11,062 bases of DNA from Bacillota bacterium. GTDB lineage: Bacteria; Bacillota; Bacilli; Bacillales; Bacillaceae_J. The position numbers and the translations under genes were made by a program. The DNA is taken from positions 1 through 11,062 of the forward strand of contig JAEWMK010000471.1 of the NCBI GenBank assembly GCA_023457235.1, written 5' to 3'. The notes beneath the pieces were generated by a model. It saw only the letters and a program-made list of their open reading frames with translations. It did no database searches and was not told the DNA's origin. Position 1 is the first letter of the stretch. Every line of letters begins with the position of its first letter. Positions 1 through 6,284 of the stretch are shown here, piece by piece.

Positions 1-1484
1 CTTTTAAGGCAATCAGCCGTACATGGGAAGACGATGTTGTATTACCAAATGGTTTTCACTATAATATCATTGCCTCTTATGGTGACGTTATTAATTCAAA
101 AGGGGAGAAATTTGGAGATGCAGCTGATCTAACGGTTTATTTTCCTATGGATGCCTTACAAGGAGGAAATAACTCCGATGAAGGGTTAATTTGGGTTAAC
201 CATGAATTCCCTGAACCGGAAAACTACTTAAAAATCTTAGGAATGAATCCATCTACATATGATAAGTCAAAACTAGCATCCTATCCACAGCTTTTAAAAA
301 TGCAAAAAGAGGCGGTTGGCGGGTCCGTTATTCATGTTAAAAAAGAAATGGGTAAATGGGTTTTGGTGATGGATGACACATATAACCGTCGTGTCGATGG
401 CACAACACCAATTCAATTAACAGGACCCGCGGCTGGAAGTTCAGCAGTAAAGGGAGCAAAAGTGGTTACAGGTTCACTGGGAAATTGCAGTGGTGGTCGT
501 ACATTATGGAATACAGCTCTTTCCTGTGAAGAAAATACAGAATATGGCGACGATTATGGGTGGCCGAACTTTACAGATGAGCATTATGGCTGGGTTGTAG
601 AAGTAGATCCTTTTAATGCTAAAGCACCTGTGAGAAAGCATACTGCATTAGGACGCTTTGCCCACGAAAATACAGCCATGGGACAAACAAAAGATGGTCG
701 AGTCGTAGTATATATGGGAGATGACTCACGCGGGGAGTTTTTTTATAAGTTCGTGAGTAGTAGGAAATTTAACAAAAACAACCGTGAAGCTAATTTTGAT
801 ATATTAGAAAAAGGAACATTGTATGTTGCTGACCTCGAGGGTCAAAAATGGATTCCACTAGATTATGGAACAAATGAGAAGCTACAAAACTATGAAAAAG
901 ATGGCAAGAAATTTTTCAACAATCAAGCTGACGTCCTAACCAACGCACGGGAAGCAGGTCGTGCAGTAGGCGCAACACCACTGGACCGTCCTGAAGACGT
1001 CGAGATTCATCCACATGACGGTAGTGTTTATTTAGCATTAACAAATAATTCAAAGCATGGAAACTTCCATGGACAGATTATCCGTTTTGTACCTGAAAAT
1101 GATGACCACGGTAGTGACCGTTTTACGTTCCAAGTATTTGTTGCTGGTGGACGTCAGACGGGTATCACATGCCCTGACAATTTACATTTTGACAGCAAGG
1201 GAAATCTTTGGGTAGTCGAAGACTTTGGTGCTACAGAAGATAATGTATATGCTGATTATAAAAACTGTGGCGTATTCATGATTCCAACTGACGGCAAGGA
1301 TTATGGTGATCCATTTCAATTTGCATCAGGACCAAAAGGCAGTGAAATGACTGGTCCTTGGTTATCACCGGATGAAACAACATTATTTATAGATATTCAA
1401 CATCCAGCTACATGGAATCCATATCCGGGACATCAATTTGGCCGTTCCTGCCTAATTGCAATTCAGGGTGGTCCATTGAAATAA
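1..1484 (+). CDS. phoX: PhoX family (DUF839) alkaline phosphatase, 5' end outside window
   Basis: The reading frame is open from base 3 to the TAA at 1482-1484 (about 493 residues), so the ATG at 147 is internal and the true start lies left of the window. PhoX enzymes are secreted phosphomonoesterases that release phosphate from organic esters; characterised members are Tat-exported and use an iron-calcium cofactor. Visible family features are the NHEFPEPE segment near base 200, the GNCSGGRTLWNTALSCEEN block near 480-535 (its Cys, codon 525-527, corresponds in my reading to the iron-ligand cysteine of the family), HENTAMG near 665, the RPEDVEIHP block near 985-1012, and a C-terminal block containing GPWLSPDETTLFIDIQHP. 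The Tat signal peptide expected at the N-terminus cannot be seen. The next gene, tatA, starts 12 nt downstream, which fits Tat export. Family assignment is firm; phosphatase activity and phosphate-starvation control are inferred. Confidence 0.9.
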   Translation, partial: FKAISRTWEDDVVLPNGFHYNIIASYGDVINSKGEKFGDAADLTVYFPMDALQGGNNSDEGLIWVNHEFPEPENYLKILGMNPSTYDKSKLASYPQLLKMQKEAVGGSVIHVKKEMGKWVLVMDDTYNRRVDGTTPIQLTGPAAGSSAVKGAKVVTGSLGNCSGGRTLWNTALSCEENTEYGDDYGWPNFTDEHYGWVVEVDPFNAKAPVRKHTALGRFAHENTAMGQTKDGRVVVYMGDDSRGEFFYKFVSSRKFNKNNREANFDILEKGTLYVADLEGQKWIPLDYGTNEKLQNYEKDGKKFFNNQADVLTNAREAGRAVGATPLDRPEDVEIHPHDGSVYLALTNNSKHGNFHGQIIRFVPENDDHGSDRFTFQVFVAGGRQTGITCPDNLHFDSKGNLWVVEDFGATEDNVYADYKNCGVFMIPTDGKDYGDPFQFASGPKGSEMTGPWLSPDETTLFIDIQHPATWNPYPGHQFGRSCLIAIQGGPLK

Positions 1485-1496
1485 GGAGGGAATCGC

Positions 1497-1694
1497 ATGC
1501 TCACAAATATTGGAATTCCAGGTTTAATCCTAATTCTCGTTATAGCCTTAGTTATTTTTGGACCGAAAAAATTACCAGAAATCGGACGTGCCTTTGGAAC
1601 AACCCTACAGGAATTCAAAAAATCAACAAGAGAATTAGTTTCTGAAGATGATCACGAAGAAAAGACAAATAAACCAAAGGAAATTCAATCATAG
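1497..1694 (+). CDS. tatA: Sec-independent protein translocase subunit TatA
   Basis: This is a 65-residue protein with the full TatA plan: a short periplasm-side N-terminus, one membrane helix (about residues 6-20), the F21-G22-P23 hinge, an amphipathic helix (KKLPEIGRAFGTTLQEFKKS) and a charged, disordered C-tail. TatA oligomers form the pore that lets folded Tat substrates cross the membrane. The ribosome binding site AAGGAGGG (1483-1490) overlaps the stop codon of the phosphatase gene, so the two are one operon and probably translationally linked. B. subtilis has a comparable layout, where phoD precedes tatAd and tatCd. Here no tatC follows; a terminator and a convergent gene come next, so TatC must be encoded elsewhere. 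The pairing suggests this TatA is dedicated mainly to exporting the phosphatase (inference). Confidence 0.95.
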   Translation: MLTNIGIPGLILILVIALVIFGPKKLPEIGRAFGTTLQEFKKSTRELVSEDDHEEKTNKPKEIQS

Positions 1695-1697
1695 AAA

Positions 1698-1730
1698 AAA
1701 TAGGGGCAGATTAACTGTCCCTATTTCTCT
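1698..1730. terminator. Bidirectional intrinsic terminator between tatA and the VanZ-like gene
   Basis: AAATAGGGGCAG (1698-1709) pairs over 12 positions, with one G-U, with CTGTCCCTATTT (1715-1726) around the loop ATTAA. On the + strand it is followed by a pyrimidine run (CTCTCTTT); on the - strand the arm continues into a run of Ts from the A-tract 1695-1700. The stop codon of the leftward VanZ-like gene (1711-1713) lies in the loop, so the element serves both convergent units. Confidence 0.85.
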
Positions 1731-2328
1731 CTTTAATTGATTGTTTTACTACTAACACTTTCTCCAAAATTGGAAAGATCAAATATCCTATGAAAACACC
1801 TAATAAGTTCAAAATTAAATCATCAATATCCAAGCTTCCTCGTCTAGTAACAAATTGTAAAATCTCAATCAATGATATGCTGAAAAAGCTTATGGTTAGT
1901 AATTTCCTGATACTGGGTTTTTCTTTTATAAAACAATAGTAAACCCCAAATGGTACAAATAATCCGATATTTGCCCCAAGGTTATAAATTGCGATTAGCA
2001 AATCTACGTGTCCTTCCAAATAAAACAATACGGTATCGAATGGCGTAAGATTGATCGACCCATAATATTGATTTTCCGGTCTAAAAAATAATAAGATTAG
2101 CAGTCCAATAGAATAGAAAAATATCACAAGATTAAGAATCCCCTTGGAAATCGCTATTTTTTCCTTCGTCGCCAAAAGGCCAATCAATAATATAAAAGAA
2201 GTCCAACAAAACCATACAACCCCGATAACGAGTGGGTGCAAATATTGAGTTAGCTTCATCCAAATCGGTAACAAAGCTAGGAACAGGAATTGGGAAATAA
2301 AAAGATTGAGTTTGATGCTTTTTTTCAT
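1711..2328 (-). CDS. VanZ-like family membrane protein
   Basis: This 205-residue hydrophobic protein has about five membrane segments. VanZ-family features are visible: NLTPFDTVLFYL in the middle, NIGLFVPFG after it, the S-IE-LQ motif (SLIEILQFVTRRGS), and the conserved DIDDLILNLLGVFIGY near the C-terminus. VanZ from the Tn1546 vancomycin cluster gives low-level teicoplanin resistance, but most chromosomal VanZ-like proteins in Bacillaceae have no established role, so resistance should not be inferred. The ATG at 2326-2328 is preceded on the - strand by a good GGAGG (2334-2338) with normal spacing. It is a single-gene unit, convergent with phoX-tatA. Confidence 0.85.
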   Translation of the reverse strand: MKKSIKLNLFISQFLFLALLPIWMKLTQYLHPLVIGVVWFCWTSFILLIGLLATKEKIAISKGILNLVIFFYSIGLLILLFFRPENQYYGSINLTPFDTVLFYLEGHVDLLIAIYNLGANIGLFVPFGVYYCFIKEKPSIRKLLTISFFSISLIEILQFVTRRGSLDIDDLILNLLGVFIGYLIFPILEKVLVVKQSIKERNRDS

Positions 2329-2352
2329 GATTTCCTCCAGGTAAACAGTTCG

Positions 2353-2381
2353 GATATATATTTTGTTAAGCTAAAAATCAA
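2353..2381 (-). promoter_or_regulatory. Possible sigma-A promoter for the VanZ-like gene
   Basis: On the - strand TTGATT (2376-2381) is separated by 17 nt from TATATC (2353-2358), about 25 nt from the start codon of the VanZ-like gene. Each hexamer matches consensus at four of six positions, so this is plausible but not strong. Confidence 0.3.
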
Positions 2382-2479
2382 ATCGAGCATTAAGAAGAGA
2401 ACTAGAACTGCATGTAATCGCATTTGGAGAAGCGATAGCAGGGGGAAAGGCACCATACAATTGGGTTTTACGTGACTAA
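2375..2479 (+). pseudogene. Possible gene remnant: 34-codon open stretch without a start
   Basis: Between stops at 2372 and 2477 the + strand reads as a protein-like stretch containing ELHVIAFGEAIAGGKAPYNW followed by VLRD and a TAA. It has no ATG and no ribosome binding site. The composition (GEAIAGGKAPYNW) looks more like protein than random AT-rich intergenic sequence, so it may be the C-terminal scrap of a lost gene. I do not recognise the family. It could also be chance. Confidence 0.25.
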
Positions 2480-2500
2480 AATTATTTTATCGTGAATATA

Positions 2501-2575
2501 ATGAATGATAAAGAGAATAAATTTAATAATCCAGGGTTTACCTATCTTGGGAAGGTAAAGGATGTGTTAAAATGA
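2501..2575 (+). CDS. Possible 24-residue small ORF overlapping the 109-residue gene
   Basis: ATG at 2501 opens a 24-codon frame containing NKFNNPGFTYLGKVKDVLK. Its TGA (2573-2575) overlaps the ATG (2572-2574) of the next gene in an ATGA junction, the usual arrangement for translational coupling. No ribosome binding site is visible before 2501, which weakens the case. It may be a real small protein, a coupling leader, or the remnant of a longer gene; the open stretch at 2375-2479 lies just upstream in the same frame, separated by one stop codon. I do not recognise the sequence. Confidence 0.35.
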   Translation: MNDKENKFNNPGFTYLGKVKDVLK

Positions 2576-2901
2576 GCCAATACCAACAATTTATTTTAAA
2601 TTATGGCGATGATGTTTGTGATTTGGAATCTAGTCCTTTTGAAAGTTTGCGGATGTTATATGACAGAACCGATCTATTTAAAATCCAAGATGAATTGGAT
2701 TTTGAAGAAAAGGTCTTACTTGGCACTTACGATTTAAAACTTATTGAGAATGCTGAAAAAATGGTTAAACATATCAGCCAAATATATAATTTTGATTACT
2801 CAAGCAACATTCCATATGAACAGTGGTGGTGGCATTTAGATAAAATAGCGAATGGCAATATGAGTTTCGGTGTATCTTCAGAGGTAAAAAAGGTTATGTA
2901 A
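2572..2901 (+). CDS. Small acidic soluble protein of unknown function
   Basis: This encodes 109 residues with no signal peptide or membrane segment. It is rich in Asp and Glu in the first half (GDDVCDLESSPFESLRMLYDR), predicted mostly helical, with a tryptophan-rich motif EQWWWHLDKI near residues 83-92 that looks like a conserved core. An AAAGGA (2557-2562) lies about 9 nt before the ATG, and a strong terminator follows at 2925. Such short helical proteins are common in Bacillaceae genomes as uncharacterised families; I cannot name this one. The start is the only reasonable ATG, and the frame overlaps the preceding small ORF by 4 nt. Confidence 0.75.
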   Translation: MSQYQQFILNYGDDVCDLESSPFESLRMLYDRTDLFKIQDELDFEEKVLLGTYDLKLIENAEKMVKHISQIYNFDYSSNIPYEQWWWHLDKIANGNMSFGVSSEVKKVM

Positions 2902-2924
2902 ATTAAGCCAGAGAAATAAACGTG

Positions 2925-2959
2925 GACAAAATCCGGATATTGGGTTTTGTCTTTTTTTT
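2925..2959 (+). terminator. Intrinsic terminator after the 109-residue gene
   Basis: GACAAAATCC (2925-2934) pairs with GGGTTTTGTC (2942-2951), ten base pairs with one G-U, loop GGATATT, followed by eight Ts (2952-2959). It ends transcription of the small gene upstream. Confidence 0.9.
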
Positions 2960-3159
2960 AACTAAAAATATTCTTTCTACAGTGAAAATATTTTGAATTT
3001 TTGTTTATTTTAGTATAGCTTTTTGGTTATAATATTTATATAATTTAAATAATTCAATTTATTGTGATGGGATTAATTTCTTAAATCGTCGAATTTATGC
3101 ATATATTAAAGTAAATCATAGATTCCACAATTCAGCACTAAAAAAGGGGGAAATGCTAA
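2960..3159. other. AT-rich intergenic region
   Basis: About 200 nt of very AT-rich sequence with no credible ORF. TATAAT at 3028-3033 could be a -10 box for the small gene at 3160, but no good -35 lies 16-18 nt upstream. The only clear site is the ribosome binding site AAAAAGGGGG (3141-3150) for that gene. No other structure is convincing. Confidence 0.5.
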
Positions 3160-3342
3160 ATGATGGGGCAGTGGTTGGAGTTAATTGATTATGGTACCCT
3201 TTTATTCCATGGAGCCATCTTTTTAGCGGCTGCGGTATGGTTGCCATATACGATTGTTAAAGGGGTTAAGAAGAAGAGAAAAGAAAGAAAAAAGCAGAAA
3301 TTCCAGGTGATCGATGGGGGAAAAATGAAGCGGGCCATTTGA
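3160..3342 (+). CDS. Small single-span membrane protein of unknown function
   Basis: The protein has 60 residues: a short N-terminus, one hydrophobic segment (about residues 10-33, YGTLLFHGAIFLAAAVWLPY), then a strongly basic cytoplasmic stretch (KGVKKKRKERKKQK) and a short tail. The positive-inside rule puts the C-terminus in the cytoplasm. The ribosome binding site AAAAAGGGGG is 9 nt before the ATG at 3160; ATG 3163 is an alternative start. An earlier ATG at 3153 opens only a short out-of-frame frame. It is bounded by terminators on both sides, so it is its own transcription unit. I do not recognise a family. Small basic one-helix proteins often modify a membrane partner, but nothing here identifies one. 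Confidence 0.65.
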   Translation: MMGQWLELIDYGTLLFHGAIFLAAAVWLPYTIVKGVKKKRKERKKQKFQVIDGGKMKRAI

Positions 3343-3366
3343 AAATGGAGAAGCTTCATTTTTTTT
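3342..3366 (+). terminator. Intrinsic terminator after the small membrane protein gene
   Basis: AAAATGGAG (3342-3350) pairs with CTTCATTTT (3354-3362) with one G-U and a three-base loop, and the T-run extends to 3366. It begins at the last base of the TGA stop. The stem is AT-rich, so strength is moderate. Confidence 0.65.
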
Positions 3367-3381
3367 GTGCATTATACTGAT

Positions 3382-3407
3382 CCACAGTTCCCGGTCCTGT
3401 GTCCCAC
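3382..3407. repeat. Dispersed GC-rich repeat, copy A (diverged)
   Basis: This 26-nt stretch begins CCACAGTTCCCGGTCCTGTG and ends TCCCAC. It matches copy D (6285-6310) at 23 of 26 positions in the same orientation. The arms CCACAG and CTGTGT nearly form an inverted repeat. It sits 4 nt beyond the stop codon of the leftward gene ending at 3412, in an otherwise AT-rich spacer. Confidence 0.75.
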
Positions 3408-3411
3408 AAAA

Positions 3412-3984
3412 TTACTCCAGATAGTGCAACACTTTTTCTAATGGATTTTTTATTAACTTTTTTCTGTAGTCATCAACAAACTTACAAAAAATAACTTCTA
3501 GTATATTTTCAAGCTTCAAGCTATGATCATATGTTTCTGTTAAATCTTCGAGTAGAAATTCACCTTCCAATGCATCATAATGGTTGATGGATACCTTGAT
3601 TGCATCGTAGCCCCGGACTTCTTCAGCTATTACGCCGTCATAGGCTTCATCAGACTGGTAAACATTTTTTGGTGCCAACTCTCTTGAATTTAATAAATGA
3701 TAAATGGTATGAACATCATTATTGTCCGCGTATTTGAGAAAATCAGTATAAAGTAATTCAGATAATTTCTCGAGGGTAAAAGGTTTGTTAATTTCATCTT
3801 CAATTTTGCGGCATATTAATTCCGCTCTGGCATAAAGTTTTTGAGGTACATAAAAAGTAAAAATATGGCGACGATTCAAAAGGGAATAGGCAGCGTTATA
3901 GAAAAACTTTTTCCCTCTATTAAATTCTCTAAGATTTTCATTCTTTTCTAGTTCACGAGAAATCAAATCCAGCTGACTATACAT
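3412..3984 (-). CDS. Protein of unknown function, 190 residues
   Basis: This is a soluble, charged protein with no signal peptide or membrane helix, probably mixed helix with a few strands. Visible features are a basic N-terminal part (FNRGKKFFYNAAYSLLNRR), a long helix near residues 48-90 (KLYARAELICRKIEDEINKP), and an acidic C-terminal half (YDALEGEFLLEDLTETYDHS) ending in a helical tail. I recognise no catalytic motif or family. The ATG at 3982-3984 is supported by a GGAGG (3993-3997, - strand) about 9 nt away. It is a single-gene unit, divergent from bdbD and bracketed by repeat copies A and B. The clean ribosome binding site and long frame argue for a real gene, but its role is unknown. 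Confidence 0.75.
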   Translation of the reverse strand: MYSQLDLISRELEKNENLREFNRGKKFFYNAAYSLLNRRHIFTFYVPQKLYARAELICRKIEDEINKPFTLEKLSELLYTDFLKYADNNDVHTIYHLLNSRELAPKNVYQSDEAYDGVIAEEVRGYDAIKVSINHYDALEGEFLLEDLTETYDHSLKLENILEVIFCKFVDDYRKKLIKNPLEKVLHYLE

Positions 3985-4129
3985 CGTTCTTGCCTCCGTC
4001 CATTTTCATTCTATTACTACTAAATATATTTCTCTTATTTTAAAAAATAACTGATTTTAACCTAGTTTTTTATTTTGTCCGTTTTTATCAGTATTGGAGG
4101 GTATTTTATTTTTTATACTTTTAAAAAAA

Positions 4130-4178
4130 GAGCCAGAGAACCCGACCCTGTGGTTCAACACCCGACCCCGTGGCTCCC
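4130..4178. repeat. Dispersed GC-rich repeat, copy B (tandem double copy)
   Basis: Two copies of the core lie 20 nt apart: CCCGACCCTGTGG (4141-4153) and CCCGACCCCGTGG (4161-4173). The unit can fold: GAGCCA (4130-4135) pairs with TGGCTC (4171-4176), and inside it GAACC (4138-4142) pairs with GGTTC (4152-4156). Read on the - strand the outer stem is followed by seven Ts, giving a terminator-like shape. It sits between the divergent genes at 3984 and 4260 in very AT-rich DNA. Confidence 0.8.
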
Positions 4179-4188
4179 ACTTTCAAAA

Positions 4189-4217
4189 TTGAATAATAAT
4201 GATTTCTACTATATTAT
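4189..4217 (+). promoter_or_regulatory. Sigma-A-like promoter for bdbDC
   Basis: TTGAAT (4189-4194) and TATTAT (4212-4217) are separated by 17 nt; four and five of six positions match consensus. The predicted start near 4224 leaves a short leader before the bdbD ribosome binding site at 4245. The promoter lies just downstream of repeat copy B. Confidence 0.55.
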
Positions 4218-4259
4218 TAACTATTGAGTGGCACGAAAATTATGAAAGGAGCTATATCC

Positions 4260-4976
4260 ATGTCGAAAAATCAGACTAAAAATAACAAACCTAATTCATC
4301 TATGAAATTTACAGTTTTGCTCACACTTCTTGTTATTGCTGCACTGACATTTTTAGTCATATATAGTAATAATAATAAATCTGATGCAAATCAAGATCTT
4401 GCGTTTGAAAACGAGGTTTCTCTAGAAGGCCAACCCGTACTTGGTAATCCTGAAGCACCTGTAACTGTAATTGAATTTGGAGATTACAAATGTCCAGCAT
4501 GTAAAAATTGGGGAGATACAATTTTTCCACAATTACAAAAGGATTATATGGAACAAGGCGATGTGAAGTTTTCCTTTATTAATGTACTTTTCCATGGTGA
4601 AGAATCAGCTATAGCATCATCAGCTGCCGAAGCTATATATAAACAAAATCCAGAACAATATTGGGAATTCCATAAAATGCTGTATGCATCCCAACCCGAA
4701 GCAGATAATCATGATTCAGCGTGGGTAACAAATGAGAAAATGGTTGAATTAGCAAGTTCCATTCCATCTATTAATGTGGAACAATTCCAAGAAGATTTAC
4801 AGAGTGATGCAATTAAAGAAGAAGTCATGAAAGATTCACAATTAGTGGATGACTTTAAAGTCCAATTTACACCAAGTATCATGGTAAATAATGTGATGCT
4901 TGAAGATCCATTTGATTATGAAAAAATTAAGAGCCTTATAGAAGAAGCACTAAAGGAACATGAAAATGGAAAATAA
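4260..4976 (+). CDS. bdbD: DsbA-family thiol-disulfide oxidoreductase (BdbD)
   Basis: This 238-residue membrane-anchored thioredoxin-fold protein introduces disulfide bonds into exported proteins on the outer face of the membrane. A basic, polar N-terminus is followed by one hydrophobic anchor (about residues 16-35, FTVLLTLLVIAALTFLVIY). The thioredoxin fold then carries the active site C78-P79-A80-C81 in FGDYKCPACKNW and the cis-proline loop T204-P205 (FTPSIMV). Helical DsbA insertion lies between. Start choice: AAAGGAG (4245-4251) is 8 nt before the ATG at 4260; an in-frame ATG at 4224 would add 12 residues but has no ribosome binding site and coincides with the predicted transcription start. 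The gene overlaps bdbC, its re-oxidising partner, as in other bacilli. Substrates are unknown; in B. subtilis BdbDC serves competence proteins (ComGC, ComEC) among others. Confidence 0.93.
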   Translation: MSKNQTKNNKPNSSMKFTVLLTLLVIAALTFLVIYSNNNKSDANQDLAFENEVSLEGQPVLGNPEAPVTVIEFGDYKCPACKNWGDTIFPQLQKDYMEQGDVKFSFINVLFHGEESAIASSAAEAIYKQNPEQYWEFHKMLYASQPEADNHDSAWVTNEKMVELASSIPSINVEQFQEDLQSDAIKEEVMKDSQLVDDFKVQFTPSIMVNNVMLEDPFDYEKIKSLIEEALKEHENGK

Positions 4977-5379
4977 ACAGATTTCTTTATACATTGCATG
5001 GTTGGTCGCAACGGTTGCGACACTTGGTAGTCTTTATTTTAGCGAAATTCGCGGCTTTATCCCGTGTGAACTTTGCTGGTATCAACGTATTTTCATGTAT
5101 CCTTTAGCTTTTATTCTTGGGATTGCAACTTTCCGCAGTGATTTTACAATTAAAAAATATGTTTTGCCACTATCAATCATTGGTTGGAGTATTTCTTTAT
5201 ATCATTACTTAGTTCAAAAAGTCCCTGGTTTCGCTGAAATCAAACCGTGTGTAAACGGTGTACCTTGTAATGCACAATATATCAACTGGGGCGGTTTTAT
5301 CACAATCCCATTTTTAGCTTTTACAGCCTTTACAATCATCATCATATGCATGATTTTTATAAAATCATCGGAGAAATAA
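4966..5379 (+). CDS. bdbC: DsbB-family thiol-disulfide oxidoreductase (BdbC)
   Basis: This 137-residue four-helix membrane protein passes electrons from reduced BdbD to membrane quinone. It closely resembles B. subtilis BdbC as I remember it. The two DsbB cysteine pairs are present: C34-E35-L36-C37 in FIPCELCWYQR, which is the quinone-linked pair, and C95/C101 in IKPCVNGVPCNAQY, which exchanges with BdbD. Membrane helices lie at about residues 7-26, 42-56, 65-82 and 107-132. Start choice: AAAGGA (4952-4957) is 8 nt before ATG 4966 but only 2 nt before ATG 4960, so 4966 is preferred. The gene overlaps the end of bdbD by 11 nt, indicating translational coupling of the redox pair. Confidence 0.94.
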   Translation: MENKQISLYIAWLVATVATLGSLYFSEIRGFIPCELCWYQRIFMYPLAFILGIATFRSDFTIKKYVLPLSIIGWSISLYHYLVQKVPGFAEIKPCVNGVPCNAQYINWGGFITIPFLAFTAFTIIIICMIFIKSSEK

Positions 5380-5386
5380 ACATCAA

Positions 5387-5408
5387 AAGGGCCAGGCTTC
5401 TGGCCCTT
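5387..5408. terminator. Hairpin terminator between convergent bdbC and deoD
   Basis: AAGGGCCAG (5387-5395) and CTGGCCCTT (5400-5408) form a perfect 9-bp GC-rich stem with loop GCTT, 7 nt after the bdbC stop. The following + strand sequence has only a short T-rich stretch (GATTTATAT); on the - strand a run TTTT follows. It probably ends both units, with a weak T-run in each direction. Confidence 0.7.
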
Positions 5409-5437
5409 GATTTATATAACCCAAAAGGAGCCGAAAA

Positions 5438-5464
5438 GAGCCGGAGAACCCGACCCCGTGGCAT
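5438..5464. repeat. Dispersed GC-rich repeat, copy C
   Basis: GAGCCGGAGAACCCGACCCC followed by GTGGC matches the first half of copy B closely (core CCCGACCCCGTGG at 5449-5461, same orientation). It lies 7 nt from the deoD stop codon, between deoD and the bdbC terminator. Confidence 0.8.
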
Positions 5465-5471
5465 CTTATTC

Positions 5472-6179
5472 TCAAGCAAGTTGCAATGCAATTTCCATCA
5501 TATTCGTAAAAGCTGTTTGTCTTTCTTCCGGTGTAGTTTCCTCTTTAGTATAGATATGGTCACTAACTGTCATAATGGTCAGTGCATTCACGCCTGCACG
5601 TGCAGCGTTCAAATAAAGGCCGGAAGTCTCCATTTCAACAGCTAATATCCCCATTTTCTTCCACCTATCCATAGCAGTTGAATCATCATTATAAAAAATG
5701 TCACTTGATAGCACATTTCCAACATGTACCGGTAAGCCTTTTTCGTCTGCTGCTTTCTTGGCCTTTTCCAATAATGAATAGGAAGCTATACAGGAAAATT
5801 GTCCCGGAAGGTTAAACTGATCGACAAAGTTAGAATTAGTGGAGGCCCCCATAGCTAAGACGACATCGTATAGTTTCATATTGTCCTGAATCGCACCACA
5901 TGTACCAACTCTTATTAAATTTTTTACGCCAAATACATGAATGAGTTCCCAAGAATAGATGCCAATACTAGGTATACCCATGCCTGTCCCCATAACGGAT
6001 ACCTTCTTGCCATTATATGTACCAGTAAAACCGAGCATATTGCGCACCGAATTAAACTGAACGACATCATCTAAATAGGTATCAGCGATAAATTTTGCCC
6101 GTAATGGATCCCCTGGTAAAAGGATCGTCTCCGCAATTTCAACACCATTAGGTTTAATATGAGGTGTTTCTTTATTCAT
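5472..6179 (-). CDS. deoD: Purine nucleoside phosphorylase, DeoD type
   Basis: The enzyme splits purine (deoxy)ribonucleosides with phosphate to the free base and (deoxy)ribose-1-phosphate, a step in purine salvage in the cytoplasm; the DeoD (hexameric, bacterial) type typically accepts adenosine as well as inosine and guanosine. Length is 235 residues, close to the usual 233-239. Motifs: GDPLRAKFIA with phosphate-binding R27, GTGMG, NLIRVGTCGAI (phosphate site), VEMETSGLY (V181-E184, ribose site) and SDH with D207 matching the catalytic Asp204 of E. coli PNP. Start choice: the upstream in-frame ATG (6186-6188) directly abuts AAGGAG and cannot use it, whereas ATG 6177-6179 has 9 nt spacing. 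It is a single-gene unit, convergent with bdbDC and divergent from the importer operon. Confidence 0.95.
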   Translation of the reverse strand: MNKETPHIKPNGVEIAETILLPGDPLRAKFIADTYLDDVVQFNSVRNMLGFTGTYNGKKVSVMGTGMGIPSIGIYSWELIHVFGVKNLIRVGTCGAIQDNMKLYDVVLAMGASTNSNFVDQFNLPGQFSCIASYSLLEKAKKAADEKGLPVHVGNVLSSDIFYNDDSTAMDRWKKMGILAVEMETSGLYLNAARAGVNALTIMTVSDHIYTKEETTPEERQTAFTNMMEIALQLA

Positions 6180-6188
6180 TGTAAACAT

Positions 6189-6194
6189 CTCCTT
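6189..6194 (-). promoter_or_regulatory. Ribosome binding site that decides the deoD start
   Basis: AAGGAG on the - strand lies 9 nt before ATG 6179 but directly touches ATG 6188, so translation should begin at the inner ATG, removing three residues from the longest frame. Confidence 0.8.
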
Positions 6195-6215
6195 AAATAT
6201 GTAGTTATTTCCAAA

Positions 6216-6242
6216 ACTATATCATTAATAAAGCTTTTGCAA
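6216..6242 (-). promoter_or_regulatory. Possible extended -10 promoter for deoD
   Basis: On the - strand TTGCAA (6237-6242) precedes TGATATAGT, an extended -10 with TG one base before the TATAGT hexamer (6216-6221). The spacer is 15 nt, shorter than ideal, but the TG extension can compensate. The distance to the ribosome binding site is suitable. Confidence 0.4.
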
Positions 6243-6284
6243 GTTGTTTGGGGTTTATTCTTAGAATATCAGAGGTTGAATATT

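Noticed and set aside
1412..1645. 77-codon ORF overlapping the end of phoX and tatA
   Set aside because: It is an out-of-frame shadow of two confidently identified genes.
4130..4178. CRISPR-like array from the tandem core copies
   Set aside because: There are only two copies, separated by less than 10 nt, and other copies are dispersed singly; no cas genes are present.
5346..5645. 99-codon ORF over the bdbC end and the deoD 3' region
   Set aside because: It crosses a terminator and a repeat and is antisense to deoD; no ribosome binding site.
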